This document shows, in pieces, positions 54,596-63,920 of a DNA stretch of 64,000 nt. Within the stretch, counting starts at the first letter, position 1, and every line of letters begins with the position of its first letter. A program made the translations under genes and the position numbers. The notes under the pieces are model-generated. The model saw nothing but the letters and a program-made list of their open reading frames with translations, was not told where the DNA came from and did not search any database. Source of the stretch: Gammaproteobacteria bacterium (GTDB lineage Bacteria; Pseudomonadota; Gammaproteobacteria; Xanthomonadales; Marinicellaceae); assembly GCA_041395445.1 (NCBI GenBank), contig JAWLAO010000004.1:191774-255773 (forward strand), given 5' to 3'.

Positions 54596-57229
54596 ATGTC
54601 TTCAGAAAATTCCAGAGAAAGCTTCGAGAAAGTAAAATTATGGTTCACAAAATTGGTGAACCATAATTCCGGCGAGCAATCCAAAGAAATTGACAACCTT
54701 TTAAAACGAGGCGTTCTCAATCAATCTCAGTCGGAATTACTAAAACAAATGCTCAATGCTGACAGCGAACCGGATTTAACAGAAAATATTCAATCTGTAT
54801 CAAACAAAATAACTATAGATGAATCTATTGAAGATTCAGATTTATTAGAAAAACAAATCAATAAATATCGAGTCATTAAAGTTCTTGGTCAAGGAGGAAT
54901 GGGGCAAGTTTATTTGGCGGAACGAAATGACGGAATGTTTGAACAAAAAGTCGCGCTTAAACTTCCAAACCATAATTTCAATGAAGAAATGAAACTCCGT
55001 TTTGAGAATGAACGTCAAATTCTCGCTCAATTGACTCATAACAATATCGCCCGATTATTGGATGGAGGAACAACTAAAGAAGGACGACCTTATCTGGCAA
55101 TGGAATATATTGACGGTCAAACAATTGATCAATACTGTGTAAAAAGCATACCTGACCTCAACGCCAGAATTGAGTTGATTATTCAAACCTGCAAAGCCGT
55201 TACCTTTGCTCATCAAAATTTAATCCTCCATAGGGATTTAAAACCGGCAAATATCCTGGTAACTGAAGAAGGAATTGTAAAATTACTTGATTTTGGCATT
55301 GCAAAATTATTCAATCCCGAAGATGAAAGAAAGGCTAATCAAACCGCCACTCAAATCATGACCCGGAATTATGCAAGCCCGGAGCAAATTCAAGGCAAAC
55401 CGGTCAGCACTCACAGTGATATGTTTTCACTTGCAGTGATTGCTTACGAACTCATCACCGGATTTCATCCTTATCAACATGAAACACAACTGGAAAGGGA
55501 ACAAAAACTGGTTTCAGGAAAAGTCATGCGTGTGACTGAACGAACAGATTCCTCCAAAGCTGTTTTTCCGGAGTTATCAAAGATACAAACCGCAAAAATA
55601 AAAGGTGATTTGGAAAACATCTTGCTCAAAGCCTTATCAATTGAACCGGAAAAACGCTATACATCGGTTCAGGCTTTTGCTGATGATTTAAATAATTACT
55701 TGCAAAACAAACCTGTTTCAGCTCGTAAACCCAGCACGACATACGCTCTGACTAAACTGGTTCAAAGACATAAAATAACAACGATTGCTATCGTAATGAT
55801 GTTGGTTTCACTAGCAATAGCTACTATTTTTTCGATTAATAAAGCAAACATCGCTGAATCACAGAAAAAAATTGCTGTCATCGAAAGTCAAAAATCGAAA
55901 CAAATTTCAGACTTTTTACAAAATATATTTACCAGTGCCCAACCGACTGAAAACCAAAAAGAGGTGACCGTTGAGAATTTACTAGATACCGCAATTAAAG
56001 GTCTAAGAGAAGATTCAGAGTTACAACCGGAAAGCAAATATCAACTCATGAGTACTATTTTAAAAAGTTATCTTTCACTGGAAAAAATTGATAACTTTGA
56101 AAAGGCACTGAATGGAATTTATGAGCAATGCAGCCAAAAACTCTCTGAGAATGACAAGATTTGTTTAATGTTTCTATTATATAACGCACGACTGGAGCAT
56201 GAAAAATCAAATGACACAAAGGCATTGGAAGTATATCAAAAAGTTGAAAAAATAGTACGAAGCGAACACAAATCTGATACCGAGTTCCTCGCCTCTGTTT
56301 TAATGGATCAATTTGCAACCTTGATTAATCTTGACTATCACGACGATGCAGAGATAAAAGTTCGCGAGGCTCTATCTTTATTTGAAAGTATTAACGAATA
56401 CGAAGTCGCATCTTTACTTTCTGCTAAAATTGACATTGCTTTTTCATTACTTTTTAACGGCAAACAAGAAGCCGCCTTCTTGTATATCAATGAAATCGAA
56501 CAATCTATCAACCAACATCAACTGGAGAAAACTCAACTCAATGGAGAGTGGTTGAACCTCAAAGGCGTTTATTACACCATAGCTAACCAACCATCTCAAT
56601 CCATAAAATACAGACAAAATTCTGTCGATTTGGTGATGAGTCTTTTTCCCGATAAAAAACCCAAGGCATTTGGATTTCGATTACGAAACCTCGGAAGAGA
56701 GTATTTTTATGCCGGAGAACTTGAAAAGTCACTTGATGTTTATAACCAAGCAATAAAATACTATCTGAAAGAAAGCAATGGTAAAGAAAGTGAAGTGTTT
56801 GAAATTTATCTCTTCAAAACACTTGTTTTGCTTGCACAAAATCATATTCAAGAAGCAGAAAAAGAATATCAACTGGCAAAATCTAGTCTGTCAGAAAATA
56901 TGAAATTAAATTCCAGAGAGAAGTGCCAAATGTATTTTATTGATGCTTATTTCGGGATAGAAGGAAACGTAAGTCAAGGTGAAATTCAAAAACTGATAAA
57001 AAAATACCAACCATGTACCCAAACGAAATCTTACAATTACTACAGTGCCTATCTTGAAATTTTGAATATCAACAATTCAATTCAATTAAAAGACTTTTCA
57101 ACAGCTCAATCTTATCTAGATAAAGCATGGAAACTTTGGACAATTTATCCTGAAAACTATTTAGGAATAAAAACGCATGTCCAAATGTTACAAGAACAAT
57201 TCGACAATAAAGTTGATTCAGATATCTGA
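54596..57229 (+). CDS. Membrane Ser/Thr protein kinase with C-terminal TPR region (module 2)
   Basis: An 877-aa protein. Kinase domain about 90-375: glycine loop GQGGMGQV (98-105), Lys122, HRD-LKPAN (212-218), DFG (232-234), ASPEQ. A membrane helix follows (about 400-420), then a long TPR-like helical region. HRD is complete here, unlike in the other two kinases. It is convergent with its presumed sigma-factor partner and overlaps it by 12 bp, the opposite arrangement to modules 1 and 3. The periplasmic part may sense a signal. Confidence 0.92.
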   Translation: MSSENSRESFEKVKLWFTKLVNHNSGEQSKEIDNLLKRGVLNQSQSELLKQMLNADSEPDLTENIQSVSNKITIDESIEDSDLLEKQINKYRVIKVLGQGGMGQVYLAERNDGMFEQKVALKLPNHNFNEEMKLRFENERQILAQLTHNNIARLLDGGTTKEGRPYLAMEYIDGQTIDQYCVKSIPDLNARIELIIQTCKAVTFAHQNLILHRDLKPANILVTEEGIVKLLDFGIAKLFNPEDERKANQTATQIMTRNYASPEQIQGKPVSTHSDMFSLAVIAYELITGFHPYQHETQLEREQKLVSGKVMRVTERTDSSKAVFPELSKIQTAKIKGDLENILLKALSIEPEKRYTSVQAFADDLNNYLQNKPVSARKPSTTYALTKLVQRHKITTIAIVMMLVSLAIATIFSINKANIAESQKKIAVIESQKSKQISDFLQNIFTSAQPTENQKEVTVENLLDTAIKGLREDSELQPESKYQLMSTILKSYLSLEKIDNFEKALNGIYEQCSQKLSENDKICLMFLLYNARLEHEKSNDTKALEVYQKVEKIVRSEHKSDTEFLASVLMDQFATLINLDYHDDAEIKVREALSLFESINEYEVASLLSAKIDIAFSLLFNGKQEAAFLYINEIEQSINQHQLEKTQLNGEWLNLKGVYYTIANQPSQSIKYRQNSVDLVMSLFPDKKPKAFGFRLRNLGREYFYAGELEKSLDVYNQAIKYYLKESNGKESEVFEIYLFKTLVLLAQNHIQEAEKEYQLAKSSLSENMKLNSREKCQMYFIDAYFGIEGNVSQGEIQKLIKKYQPCTQTKSYNYYSAYLEILNINNSIQLKDFSTAQSYLDKAWKLWTIYPENYLGIKTHVQMLQEQFDNKVDSDI

Positions 57230-57775
57230 GTATTCTCTCAATTGAGACTGCACAAAAGCTCTGGCAATTCTCAGCTCCCTCTTGATAGTGCTTTCTGAGG
57301 TGGAAAAACTTTCTGCCAGTTCAGGTAAAGTCAATCCTCCATAAAACTTCATCATCAGCATCTGTTCCAATCGAGAGTCTAACTCTGCTAGTTTTAGCAT
57401 TGCATTATCAATATCCAGAACATGGTTAAACTCCATTGGTACCGAAGCGTCTTCATCATAAAGACTGGTTAGAGTGACTTTCTTGAGATCACCACCATGA
57501 ATTTCACTGCTTTTTTTCCGTGCATAATCAATGACAAGTGAACGCATGATTTTCGACATGAGTGCGTAAAAATGACCTCTGGAGGAAAAGAAATCTTTTT
57601 TACTTTGATAAAACTTTAAAACAGACTCATTCACCAATGCACATGTATCCAATGTTTGGTGTCTTTTATTCCTATTCAGATTTGAGCGAGCAATTTTTAC
57701 TAATTCAGCATAGACTTCGGGAGAAATTTCCAGATTTTCCTTTCCGTTTAATTGTTGAGTGAAATTGTCTTGCAT
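57218..57775 (-). CDS. ECF sigma factor, kinase-linked type (module 2)
   Basis: A 185-aa sigma factor. DTCALVNESVLKFYQSKKDF and HFYALMSKIMRSLVIDYARK in region 2, and LPELAESFSTSESTIKRELRIA in region 4. It belongs to the same subtype as the genes at 22681 and 57953. The 3' ends of this gene and kinase 2 overlap by 12 bp in convergent orientation, so they cannot share one transcript. Confidence 0.9.
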   Translation of the reverse strand: MQDNFTQQLNGKENLEISPEVYAELVKIARSNLNRNKRHQTLDTCALVNESVLKFYQSKKDFFSSRGHFYALMSKIMRSLVIDYARKKSSEIHGGDLKKVTLTSLYDEDASVPMEFNHVLDIDNAMLKLAELDSRLEQMLMMKFYGGLTLPELAESFSTSESTIKRELRIARAFVQSQLREYSDI

Positions 57776-57952
57776 AGCAATCTTTAAAAGTAGCCAATAA
57801 ATTCTAATTCAGTAAAATCAGCTTGTCTATCTACAATTGCTAATTAATACCAACATCTCAGAACATACCGGAAAAATATTGTGATGCAATTATCAACTAT
57901 TACAATTCACTGTTAATTTTTCAGTCATGTTTATATGCTAGAATAGCACTTT

Positions 57953-58519
57953 ATGAATAATCAAATCACTCAAATTCTTGCCAGCAAGGTTAACAGCAAA
58001 GACACCTTGGATCGTGTTTTTCATTTGATGTACCCTGAAATAAAAAAGTTGGCAAATTCACAATTGGCCCGTTTAAATAGGGGACAAACTATCACACCCA
58101 CAGTTTTGGTGAATGAGTGTTACATGAAGCTGGCAAAACCGGGAGAAATGTCTTTTGAAAACCGTAAACACTTCATTTGTACCGTTGCCAGATGTATGCG
58201 CCAGTTTTTGGTTGATAATGTGCGCAAAAATGTTCGTTTAAAAAGAGCCGGTGAAATCAGCCAAGAACCAATAACGCAAGTAATGGGTGATAGCGATATC
58301 AATTTTAGACTTTTAGAAATTGACGAAATTATTTCTAAACTTCATTTGATTGATGAAGAAATGGCAGAACTTGCTGAATTGAGATTTTTTTCCGGTCACA
58401 GCTTGCAAGAAATTGCTGATATTAACGAAGTTTCCAAAAGGACTATAATCAGAAAATGGAACATGACCAAGTCTTTTATCATCACACTTTCCAATGATTT
58501 GAAAAAAGATGAACAGTAG
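57953..58519 (+). CDS. ECF sigma factor, kinase-linked type (module 3)
   Basis: A 188-aa sigma factor. TITPTVLVNECYMKLAKP and KHFICTVARCMRQFLVDNVRK in region 2, and SLQEIADINEVSKRTIIRKW in region 4. It overlaps the next gene by 11 bp, so sigma factor and kinase are cotranslated. A likely promoter lies just upstream (TATGCTAGAAT). It faces the module-2 sigma gene divergently, 177 bp away. Confidence 0.9.
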   Translation: MNNQITQILASKVNSKDTLDRVFHLMYPEIKKLANSQLARLNRGQTITPTVLVNECYMKLAKPGEMSFENRKHFICTVARCMRQFLVDNVRKNVRLKRAGEISQEPITQVMGDSDINFRLLEIDEIISKLHLIDEEMAELAELRFFSGHSLQEIADINEVSKRTIIRKWNMTKSFIITLSNDLKKDEQ

Positions 58520-61148
58520 CGATTCTTTGCAACACTGGAAGAAAGCCAGAGAACTTTTTGAACAATACATAGACCTCCCAAAAGATGAAGCTGTTTTACA
58601 GATAACAAATGACACTTCGATAGAGGACATTGTCAAGCCGATATTAATCAACTTGGTTCAATCACAAAGCGATGAAGATACCTTAATAAACGAACCTGAT
58701 TTGGTTTTTTTTCAGGTCGCTGGAGAAGGATCAGAGGATTTAAGCGGAAAAAATATTGAGGAATATCACCTTATAAACCGAATCGGGCAAGGTGGAATGT
58801 CAAATGTTTACAAGGCGAAACGACGCAATAGTGATATTCAAAAGTATGTGGCGTTAAAACTTCTGACCATTGTTGAGGGCGATATTTCTGATTCTCTGAG
58901 AGGTATGTTTGAAAGAGAACAAATCACTCTTTCCAAGCTCAATCATCCAAATATAATATCTTTTCACCACGGCGGGATTAGTAAAAATGGTATCCCTTTT
59001 TTGGTCATGGACTACATTGAAAATGCCCAAACTATCAGCCAATATGTTTCTGATAAAAAGCTATCAGAAAAGCATATTCTAAGGCTTATTATCAAAGTGG
59101 CTCAGGCGGTTGATTATGCCCATCAGAACTTAATCACTCATAAAGATATTAAACCCAATAATATTTTAATAGATTCAATGGGAAATCCCAAAGTGGTCGA
59201 TTTTGGTATTGCATCCTTCGAACAACTGGATGATTCGGAAGACTCAGCATATACAAATAAAATTTTTACTCCCGACTATGCTTCACCGGAACAAATCAAT
59301 CATGAAAATATAACGTCTAATACCGATGTTTTTTCATTGGCAATAACATTACTTGAGCTATTATCCGGAAATCAGAAACTATCAAACTCCGATTGTATTG
59401 ACCAACAACAAAAATTCGACTCAAATATTTTTGAGAGAAAAACAACGCAAACATTGAAAAAACTGGGACTTAAAAAAGATCTCAGTTTGATTTTACAAAA
59501 AGCACTAAAGGTTGATAGTCGTAAAAGATATTCATCAATGGCGATGTTTGCTAATGATTTGAATGCTTATCTGGAATTACGCCCTGTATCTGTTCGCAAA
59601 CAAAGTAGTTTCTATATTTTGACTAAGTCAATTGCCAGAAATCCGCTTTTAAGTTTTGTAGCTACAACTTTAATCTTTTCATTAATCATCGGTATCAAAG
59701 TCATTGTTGAGGAAAAAAATAAAGCTCAACAAGAGGCACTCAAGGCCAATCAAGTGACTAATTTTTTGATTGACTCTATTCAAATGAACGACCCGGACAT
59801 CACTAAAGGTAAAGAAATTTCTGTAAAAGAACTTTTAATGAATGCCAAAGTTAAAATTCAGGAAACTTCGTTTAATGATTCTGAGTTGAGCTCGGCTCTT
59901 GAACAAACCATTGGCTCTGCTTTATCAAAAATCGGACAATATAGTGAAGCCGAAAAATTATTAAGCAACTCTATAACTAGTGACTCGAGCAATTTTTCTG
60001 CACGATTAGAGTTGATTCGACTTTACCTGGAGCAACATGAATATCAGAAAGCCGAATCCGAATTGCTGTTTTTAAAAGCAAAAATCTCGAATCTGCAAGT
60101 CAGTGAAAAGATTCTATTCGCTCAACTGGACTCCTTATTATCTTACAAACAAGGAAATTTTGAAGAAGCAATTACAAAGCTGAATACTGTTATTGACAAT
60201 AACTCCGCGACTCTCAAAGATAAAATCTCCAGCCGACTGATTCTTGCAGAAATTTATGATGAATCCGGAAAAACAATCAAAGCTGTTGAAATCCTGAAAA
60301 AAGCTCTTGAAGAAAGCAATGATGCAAACACAGAAGTTTCTACAACTAGCACTAACATTTTATACAAACTGGCAGCTGCTTATGGGAATATGAGCCCCTT
60401 GCCGGAAAAAGAGTTGCATCGTATTCACAATAAAACGATAGAAATTCAAAAACAGATTTATGGCGAAAACCATCCACTAGTTGCAAAAACCTACCTCAAT
60501 TATGGTTTCTTTCTTCGCGTTTCCGGACAGATTGAACAAGCTCGAGAGTATGCTGAAAAGGCTCGAAAAATTGCTGTTTCCAATTTTGGTGAACAACACA
60601 TGCTGACTGCACACATTGATTTACTGATGTCACAGTTGAGTTTTTTAAATGATGAAATGGAACAAGCGATTGAGGAATTGGAAAATGTGGTTAAAAACTA
60701 TGAACTCCATTATGGAGTTGATCATTTTGAAACCAATCAGGTAAAAACCACACTTGCGGGTTATTACATGAAAGCCAATCAGGGAAACAAAGCTCTGCAA
60801 ATGCTATTACCATTGTATGAATTGCAAAAACAACAATTTGGTGAGGATAATAAAGCAACAATCTATGCTCGAATGAATATTCTCAAAGCCTATAATCTGA
60901 CAAGAGACTATTCCAAAGCTGTTCAGGAAGGTGAGGAGTTATTAGTTTTAAGCCAAAATAGCTTGGGTGATGAACACATACTTACAATCGGCGTAAAATT
61001 AACTTTGGCAGAAAGTTATTTATTCAACAGTCAAAAAAAGGAAGCGATTGTAATGTGTAATCATCTTCTGGAAATTGAATTAATTCAGAACAATAGTCGT
61101 TATAAGGAAAAAGTGCTGAGCCTGCAACAACAGGCTCAGGAAGAATAA
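58509..61148 (+). CDS. Membrane Ser/Thr protein kinase with C-terminal TPR region (module 3)
   Basis: An 879-aa protein. Kinase domain about 86-365: glycine loop GQGGMSNV (93-100), Lys117, HKD-IKPNN (211-217), DFG (231-233), ASPEQ. A membrane helix follows (about 380-400), then many TPR units (for example QIYGENHPLVAKTYLNYGFF and NFGEQHMLTAHIDLLMSQLS, the TPR_12 style). The Arg before the catalytic Asp is Lys, making it a non-RD kinase. It probably phosphorylates the sigma factor whose gene overlaps its start. Confidence 0.92.
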   Translation: MNSSDSLQHWKKARELFEQYIDLPKDEAVLQITNDTSIEDIVKPILINLVQSQSDEDTLINEPDLVFFQVAGEGSEDLSGKNIEEYHLINRIGQGGMSNVYKAKRRNSDIQKYVALKLLTIVEGDISDSLRGMFEREQITLSKLNHPNIISFHHGGISKNGIPFLVMDYIENAQTISQYVSDKKLSEKHILRLIIKVAQAVDYAHQNLITHKDIKPNNILIDSMGNPKVVDFGIASFEQLDDSEDSAYTNKIFTPDYASPEQINHENITSNTDVFSLAITLLELLSGNQKLSNSDCIDQQQKFDSNIFERKTTQTLKKLGLKKDLSLILQKALKVDSRKRYSSMAMFANDLNAYLELRPVSVRKQSSFYILTKSIARNPLLSFVATTLIFSLIIGIKVIVEEKNKAQQEALKANQVTNFLIDSIQMNDPDITKGKEISVKELLMNAKVKIQETSFNDSELSSALEQTIGSALSKIGQYSEAEKLLSNSITSDSSNFSARLELIRLYLEQHEYQKAESELLFLKAKISNLQVSEKILFAQLDSLLSYKQGNFEEAITKLNTVIDNNSATLKDKISSRLILAEIYDESGKTIKAVEILKKALEESNDANTEVSTTSTNILYKLAAAYGNMSPLPEKELHRIHNKTIEIQKQIYGENHPLVAKTYLNYGFFLRVSGQIEQAREYAEKARKIAVSNFGEQHMLTAHIDLLMSQLSFLNDEMEQAIEELENVVKNYELHYGVDHFETNQVKTTLAGYYMKANQGNKALQMLLPLYELQKQQFGEDNKATIYARMNILKAYNLTRDYSKAVQEGEELLVLSQNSLGDEHILTIGVKLTLAESYLFNSQKKEAIVMCNHLLEIELIQNNSRYKEKVLSLQQQAQEE

Positions 61149-61634
61149 TTATCTGCGTGTTAAGTGAAAAACAGCTCTTAACATTCTGCGAATGGGGTCC
61201 GGTAAGTCTGCCACATCGAATGATTCATCATTGACATTGACAGTTCCGGAGATTTGCGGTTCTTCACCTTCTTGGACAATCACCTGCAAACCTTCAAAAC
61301 TCAAATTCACTGAGTTATCAGGATTCGAGAAAACCAAATTACCATCTGATGATGTTGTTAAACCTTCTTCACCTCTTTCAATCACTTTTGAAAGAGTTCC
61401 TGAGATAGTAACATCGCCATTATCAGGCATTGGATGGAAACTTGAAAACTCTGTCAACTCTGTTCCTGTGAATTCCATATCTTCTCTGCGTCCGCTGTTA
61501 GTGACCGTATATGACCCCTGAAAGTCATCGACAATCGTCGTCATACGAGTGATATCGAATCCCGCTTGGGAGGTTCCGAAAAATGTAAAAACTGCAAAAA
61601 GTGCAACGATGAATTTGTAATAGATTTTTTTCAT
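61149..61634 (-). CDS. Exported protein of unknown function
   Basis: A 161-aa protein with a signal peptide (about residues 1-23, ending SQAG). The mature domain is beta-rich and acidic (ITRMTTIVDDFQGSYTVTNS, EEGLTTSSDGNLVFSNPDNS). No family is recognised. ATG 61634 has a clear ribosome site (GGAG) and is preferred to the upstream start at 61661. Its stop codon abuts that of kinase 3. Confidence 0.75.
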   Translation of the reverse strand: MKKIYYKFIVALFAVFTFFGTSQAGFDITRMTTIVDDFQGSYTVTNSGRREDMEFTGTELTEFSSFHPMPDNGDVTISGTLSKVIERGEEGLTTSSDGNLVFSNPDNSVNLSFEGLQVIVQEGEEPQISGTVNVNDESFDVADLPDPIRRMLRAVFHLTRR

Positions 61635-61722
61635 TATTATCTCCAAATATTGATTAAGCAAGAAACCATGGTTTCCTAACCTAACGCAAAGGTGTTAAAT
61701 CGGTTTACAATTTGTTGAAGTT

Positions 61723-62160
61723 TTAGCCGAAGATTTGTTTGATAATCCAGGCAGGTCCAACTAGTAAAAACTGTAAATCTTTGAAAAAAGAGGGTTTTTT
61801 ACCTTCAATCTGATGTCCGATAAATTGGAAAATCCATGCAACAACAAAGAGTATCAAAGCTATTTCCAGAAGTGGTAAGCCTCGTTTTTCCACAAATGCA
61901 GTCAGCAACAGACATAAAATGGTGAAGACAATCATTTGAATGGCAACTTTCAAATCTTTGGCAAGATAATAAAAACTCAGTAATACCGAGGTCACTAAAG
62001 CGAGATTTTCAACATATGGAATTTTAACCAACCATAACATGGCGACAATCGTCCAAAAAATAACCGGAACACAAATAAAGTGAATGATTTTGTTGGTTTT
62101 ATTTTGATGGCTGGATGCGTATTCTTGCAGAAGTTGTTGCATGGTTTGACTGCTACTCAT
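61723..62160 (-). CDS. Mpo1-like (DUF962) membrane protein
   Basis: A 145-aa protein with four hydrophobic segments and the conserved histidines of the Mpo1 family: SSHQNKTNKIIHFICVP at the N-terminus and FQFIGHQIEGKKPS at the C-terminus. Yeast Mpo1 is an Fe(II)-dependent dioxygenase that shortens 2-hydroxy fatty acids; the bacterial role is unproven. It overlaps purC by four bases (ATGA). Confidence 0.88.
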   Translation of the reverse strand: MSSSQTMQQLLQEYASSHQNKTNKIIHFICVPVIFWTIVAMLWLVKIPYVENLALVTSVLLSFYYLAKDLKVAIQMIVFTILCLLLTAFVEKRGLPLLEIALILFVVAWIFQFIGHQIEGKKPSFFKDLQFLLVGPAWIIKQIFG

Positions 62161-63020
62161 ATAAATTCTCTCCCGGTAATCAGCTGAAAAGCCTCGCGAT
62201 ATTTATTTGCCGTTGCATCGATAATATCAGCAGGAACATGCGGACCCGGAGGTGTTTTATCCCAATCCAAGGTTTCCAGATAGTCCCTGATAAACTGTTT
62301 ATCATAACTTTCAGGACTAGTTCCGACTTTGTAATTTTCCAGATTCCAGAAACGCGATGAATCCGGGGTCAATATCTCATCCATCAATACCAAGTTATCA
62401 TTTTCATCCAAACCAAACTCAAATTTGGTGTCAGCAATAATTATACCCTTCGATAAAGCATGTGCTGATGCCATCTGATACAATTTGATGGAAACATCTC
62501 TGACCTGTTTCGCTAAATTCTCGCCAACAAGATCAATCATTTTCTGAAACGAAATGTTCTCATCGTGATCACCGACGGCTGCTTTTGAAGAAGGTGTAAA
62601 AATCGGTTCCGGCAATTCTTCAGCTTGCTTGAGGTTTTCAGGTAGCTGAATGCCACAAATCTCACCGGTCTTTTGATAATCATTCCAACCCGAACCAATG
62701 ATATATCCTCTGACAATTGCCTCAACAGGCAAGGCTTTGAGTTTTTTCACCACAACCGAGCGAGCCTGCAAATCATTATCAGCGTTTTCAATCACATCTT
62801 TAACTGATGCTCCTGTTAAGTGATTGCTGATAAGATTCTTAGACATATCAAACCAAAAATTGGAAATTTGTGTGAGTAACTGACCTTTCTGAGGAATGAT
62901 ATCAGGCAATACCACATCGAAAGCACTCAACCGGTCACTAGCAACCATAAGCAAAGTTTTTTCGTCAACCTGATAAACATCACGAACTTTGCCTTTATGA
63001 ATCAGAGGAAGATTTATCAT
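62157..63020 (-). CDS. purC: Phosphoribosylaminoimidazole-succinocarboxamide synthase
   Basis: A 287-aa enzyme of purine synthesis that joins CAIR with aspartate. It is the longer SAICAR synthetase type. Signatures: KGKVRDVYQV, ASDRLSAFDVVLPD, VEAIVRGYIIGSGW, IADTKFEFGL and DEILTPDSSRFW. It is followed without a gap by the Mpo1-like gene. Confidence 0.96.
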   Translation of the reverse strand: MINLPLIHKGKVRDVYQVDEKTLLMVASDRLSAFDVVLPDIIPQKGQLLTQISNFWFDMSKNLISNHLTGASVKDVIENADNDLQARSVVVKKLKALPVEAIVRGYIIGSGWNDYQKTGEICGIQLPENLKQAEELPEPIFTPSSKAAVGDHDENISFQKMIDLVGENLAKQVRDVSIKLYQMASAHALSKGIIIADTKFEFGLDENDNLVLMDEILTPDSSRFWNLENYKVGTSPESYDKQFIRDYLETLDWDKTPPGPHVPADIIDATANKYREAFQLITGREFI

Positions 63021-63179
63021 ACAACTGGTATTATTTTACAACAGAAGAAATGTAGCATATTTCGATATATTTGTCTAAAACTTCTAATATTACTTCGCCG
63101 CCACCCAATAAAGTAACCAAACTAGGGAACCCCGGTATTCCAGTCCGCGGCAACCTTCGATGCTCAAAATACTCGGCCC

Positions 63180-63920
63180 TCATAAACGCACTGCATTCAA
63201 AAACAAACAAATCTCTTCGGGATTCGCAGTGTTTGTTGTGATGATGCTTTGAAAGCCAAGTTCTTTAGCATATTCAGTAATACGAACGGAGGCAGAGATG
63301 ATGGTTTGATGCTGGAATTTATTCCATAGTTTTTCTGAGACCATCTTTTTAAGATGTGCGAGTGTTGTGGTGCTGGTTGCGAGTATCAATAAGTCTTTAC
63401 TGTTCTGGATTTCCTGTATTACATCTGGATCAACAGTTGGAGTTTGTCTTTGATAGACATTGATTTGGGTGAGTTTAATTTTATTTGATTCACAATAATT
63501 TTGGATTTCATCACGGCCGGATTTACCGGTGATTAAAGCGAGACTCGATGTTTTCTTGAAACCTTTTATGAGCTCAATAGCACCTTCGGAGTTGTGTTTC
63601 TCCGGAACCCAGATATCCCCTGAGTAATATTGTTCAAGAATTTCAGTAGTTTTATTGCCTACGGCAATGACTGTGGCATTTTTTGAAATTTTCCAGTTTG
63701 GTTGTATTTTAAAAGCATGAATAACGGCATTCTGACTGGTAAAAACAAATACATCTGAGTGTGATGTTTCGATAATTTGTTTTCTTACAAAATCTGTATC
63801 TGAAACAGTTACGATTTCCAGACAAGGGAAATTGATAACTTGAAAACCGTTTTTTTCAAAAATTTCCTGAGTGTGTTTTTGCTGTTCAACAGCACGGGTG
63901 TTGAGGATTGTTTTAGTCAT
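63180..63920 (-). CDS. hemD: Uroporphyrinogen-III synthase
   Basis: A 246-aa protein of the U3S family, which closes and inverts ring D of hydroxymethylbilane in haem and sirohaem synthesis. Two Rossmann-like lobes are visible, with the weakly conserved markers VFTSQNAV, ALITGKSGRDEI and NVYQRQTP. The frame reaches 63974, but ATG 63920 is the true start: it overlaps the hemC stop by eight bases and gives the expected N-terminus. hemX and hemY, common downstream genes, are absent. Confidence 0.9.
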   Translation of the reverse strand: MTKTILNTRAVEQQKHTQEIFEKNGFQVINFPCLEIVTVSDTDFVRKQIIETSHSDVFVFTSQNAVIHAFKIQPNWKISKNATVIAVGNKTTEILEQYYSGDIWVPEKHNSEGAIELIKGFKKTSSLALITGKSGRDEIQNYCESNKIKLTQINVYQRQTPTVDPDVIQEIQNSKDLLILATSTTTLAHLKKMVSEKLWNKFQHQTIISASVRITEYAKELGFQSIITTNTANPEEICLFLNAVRL

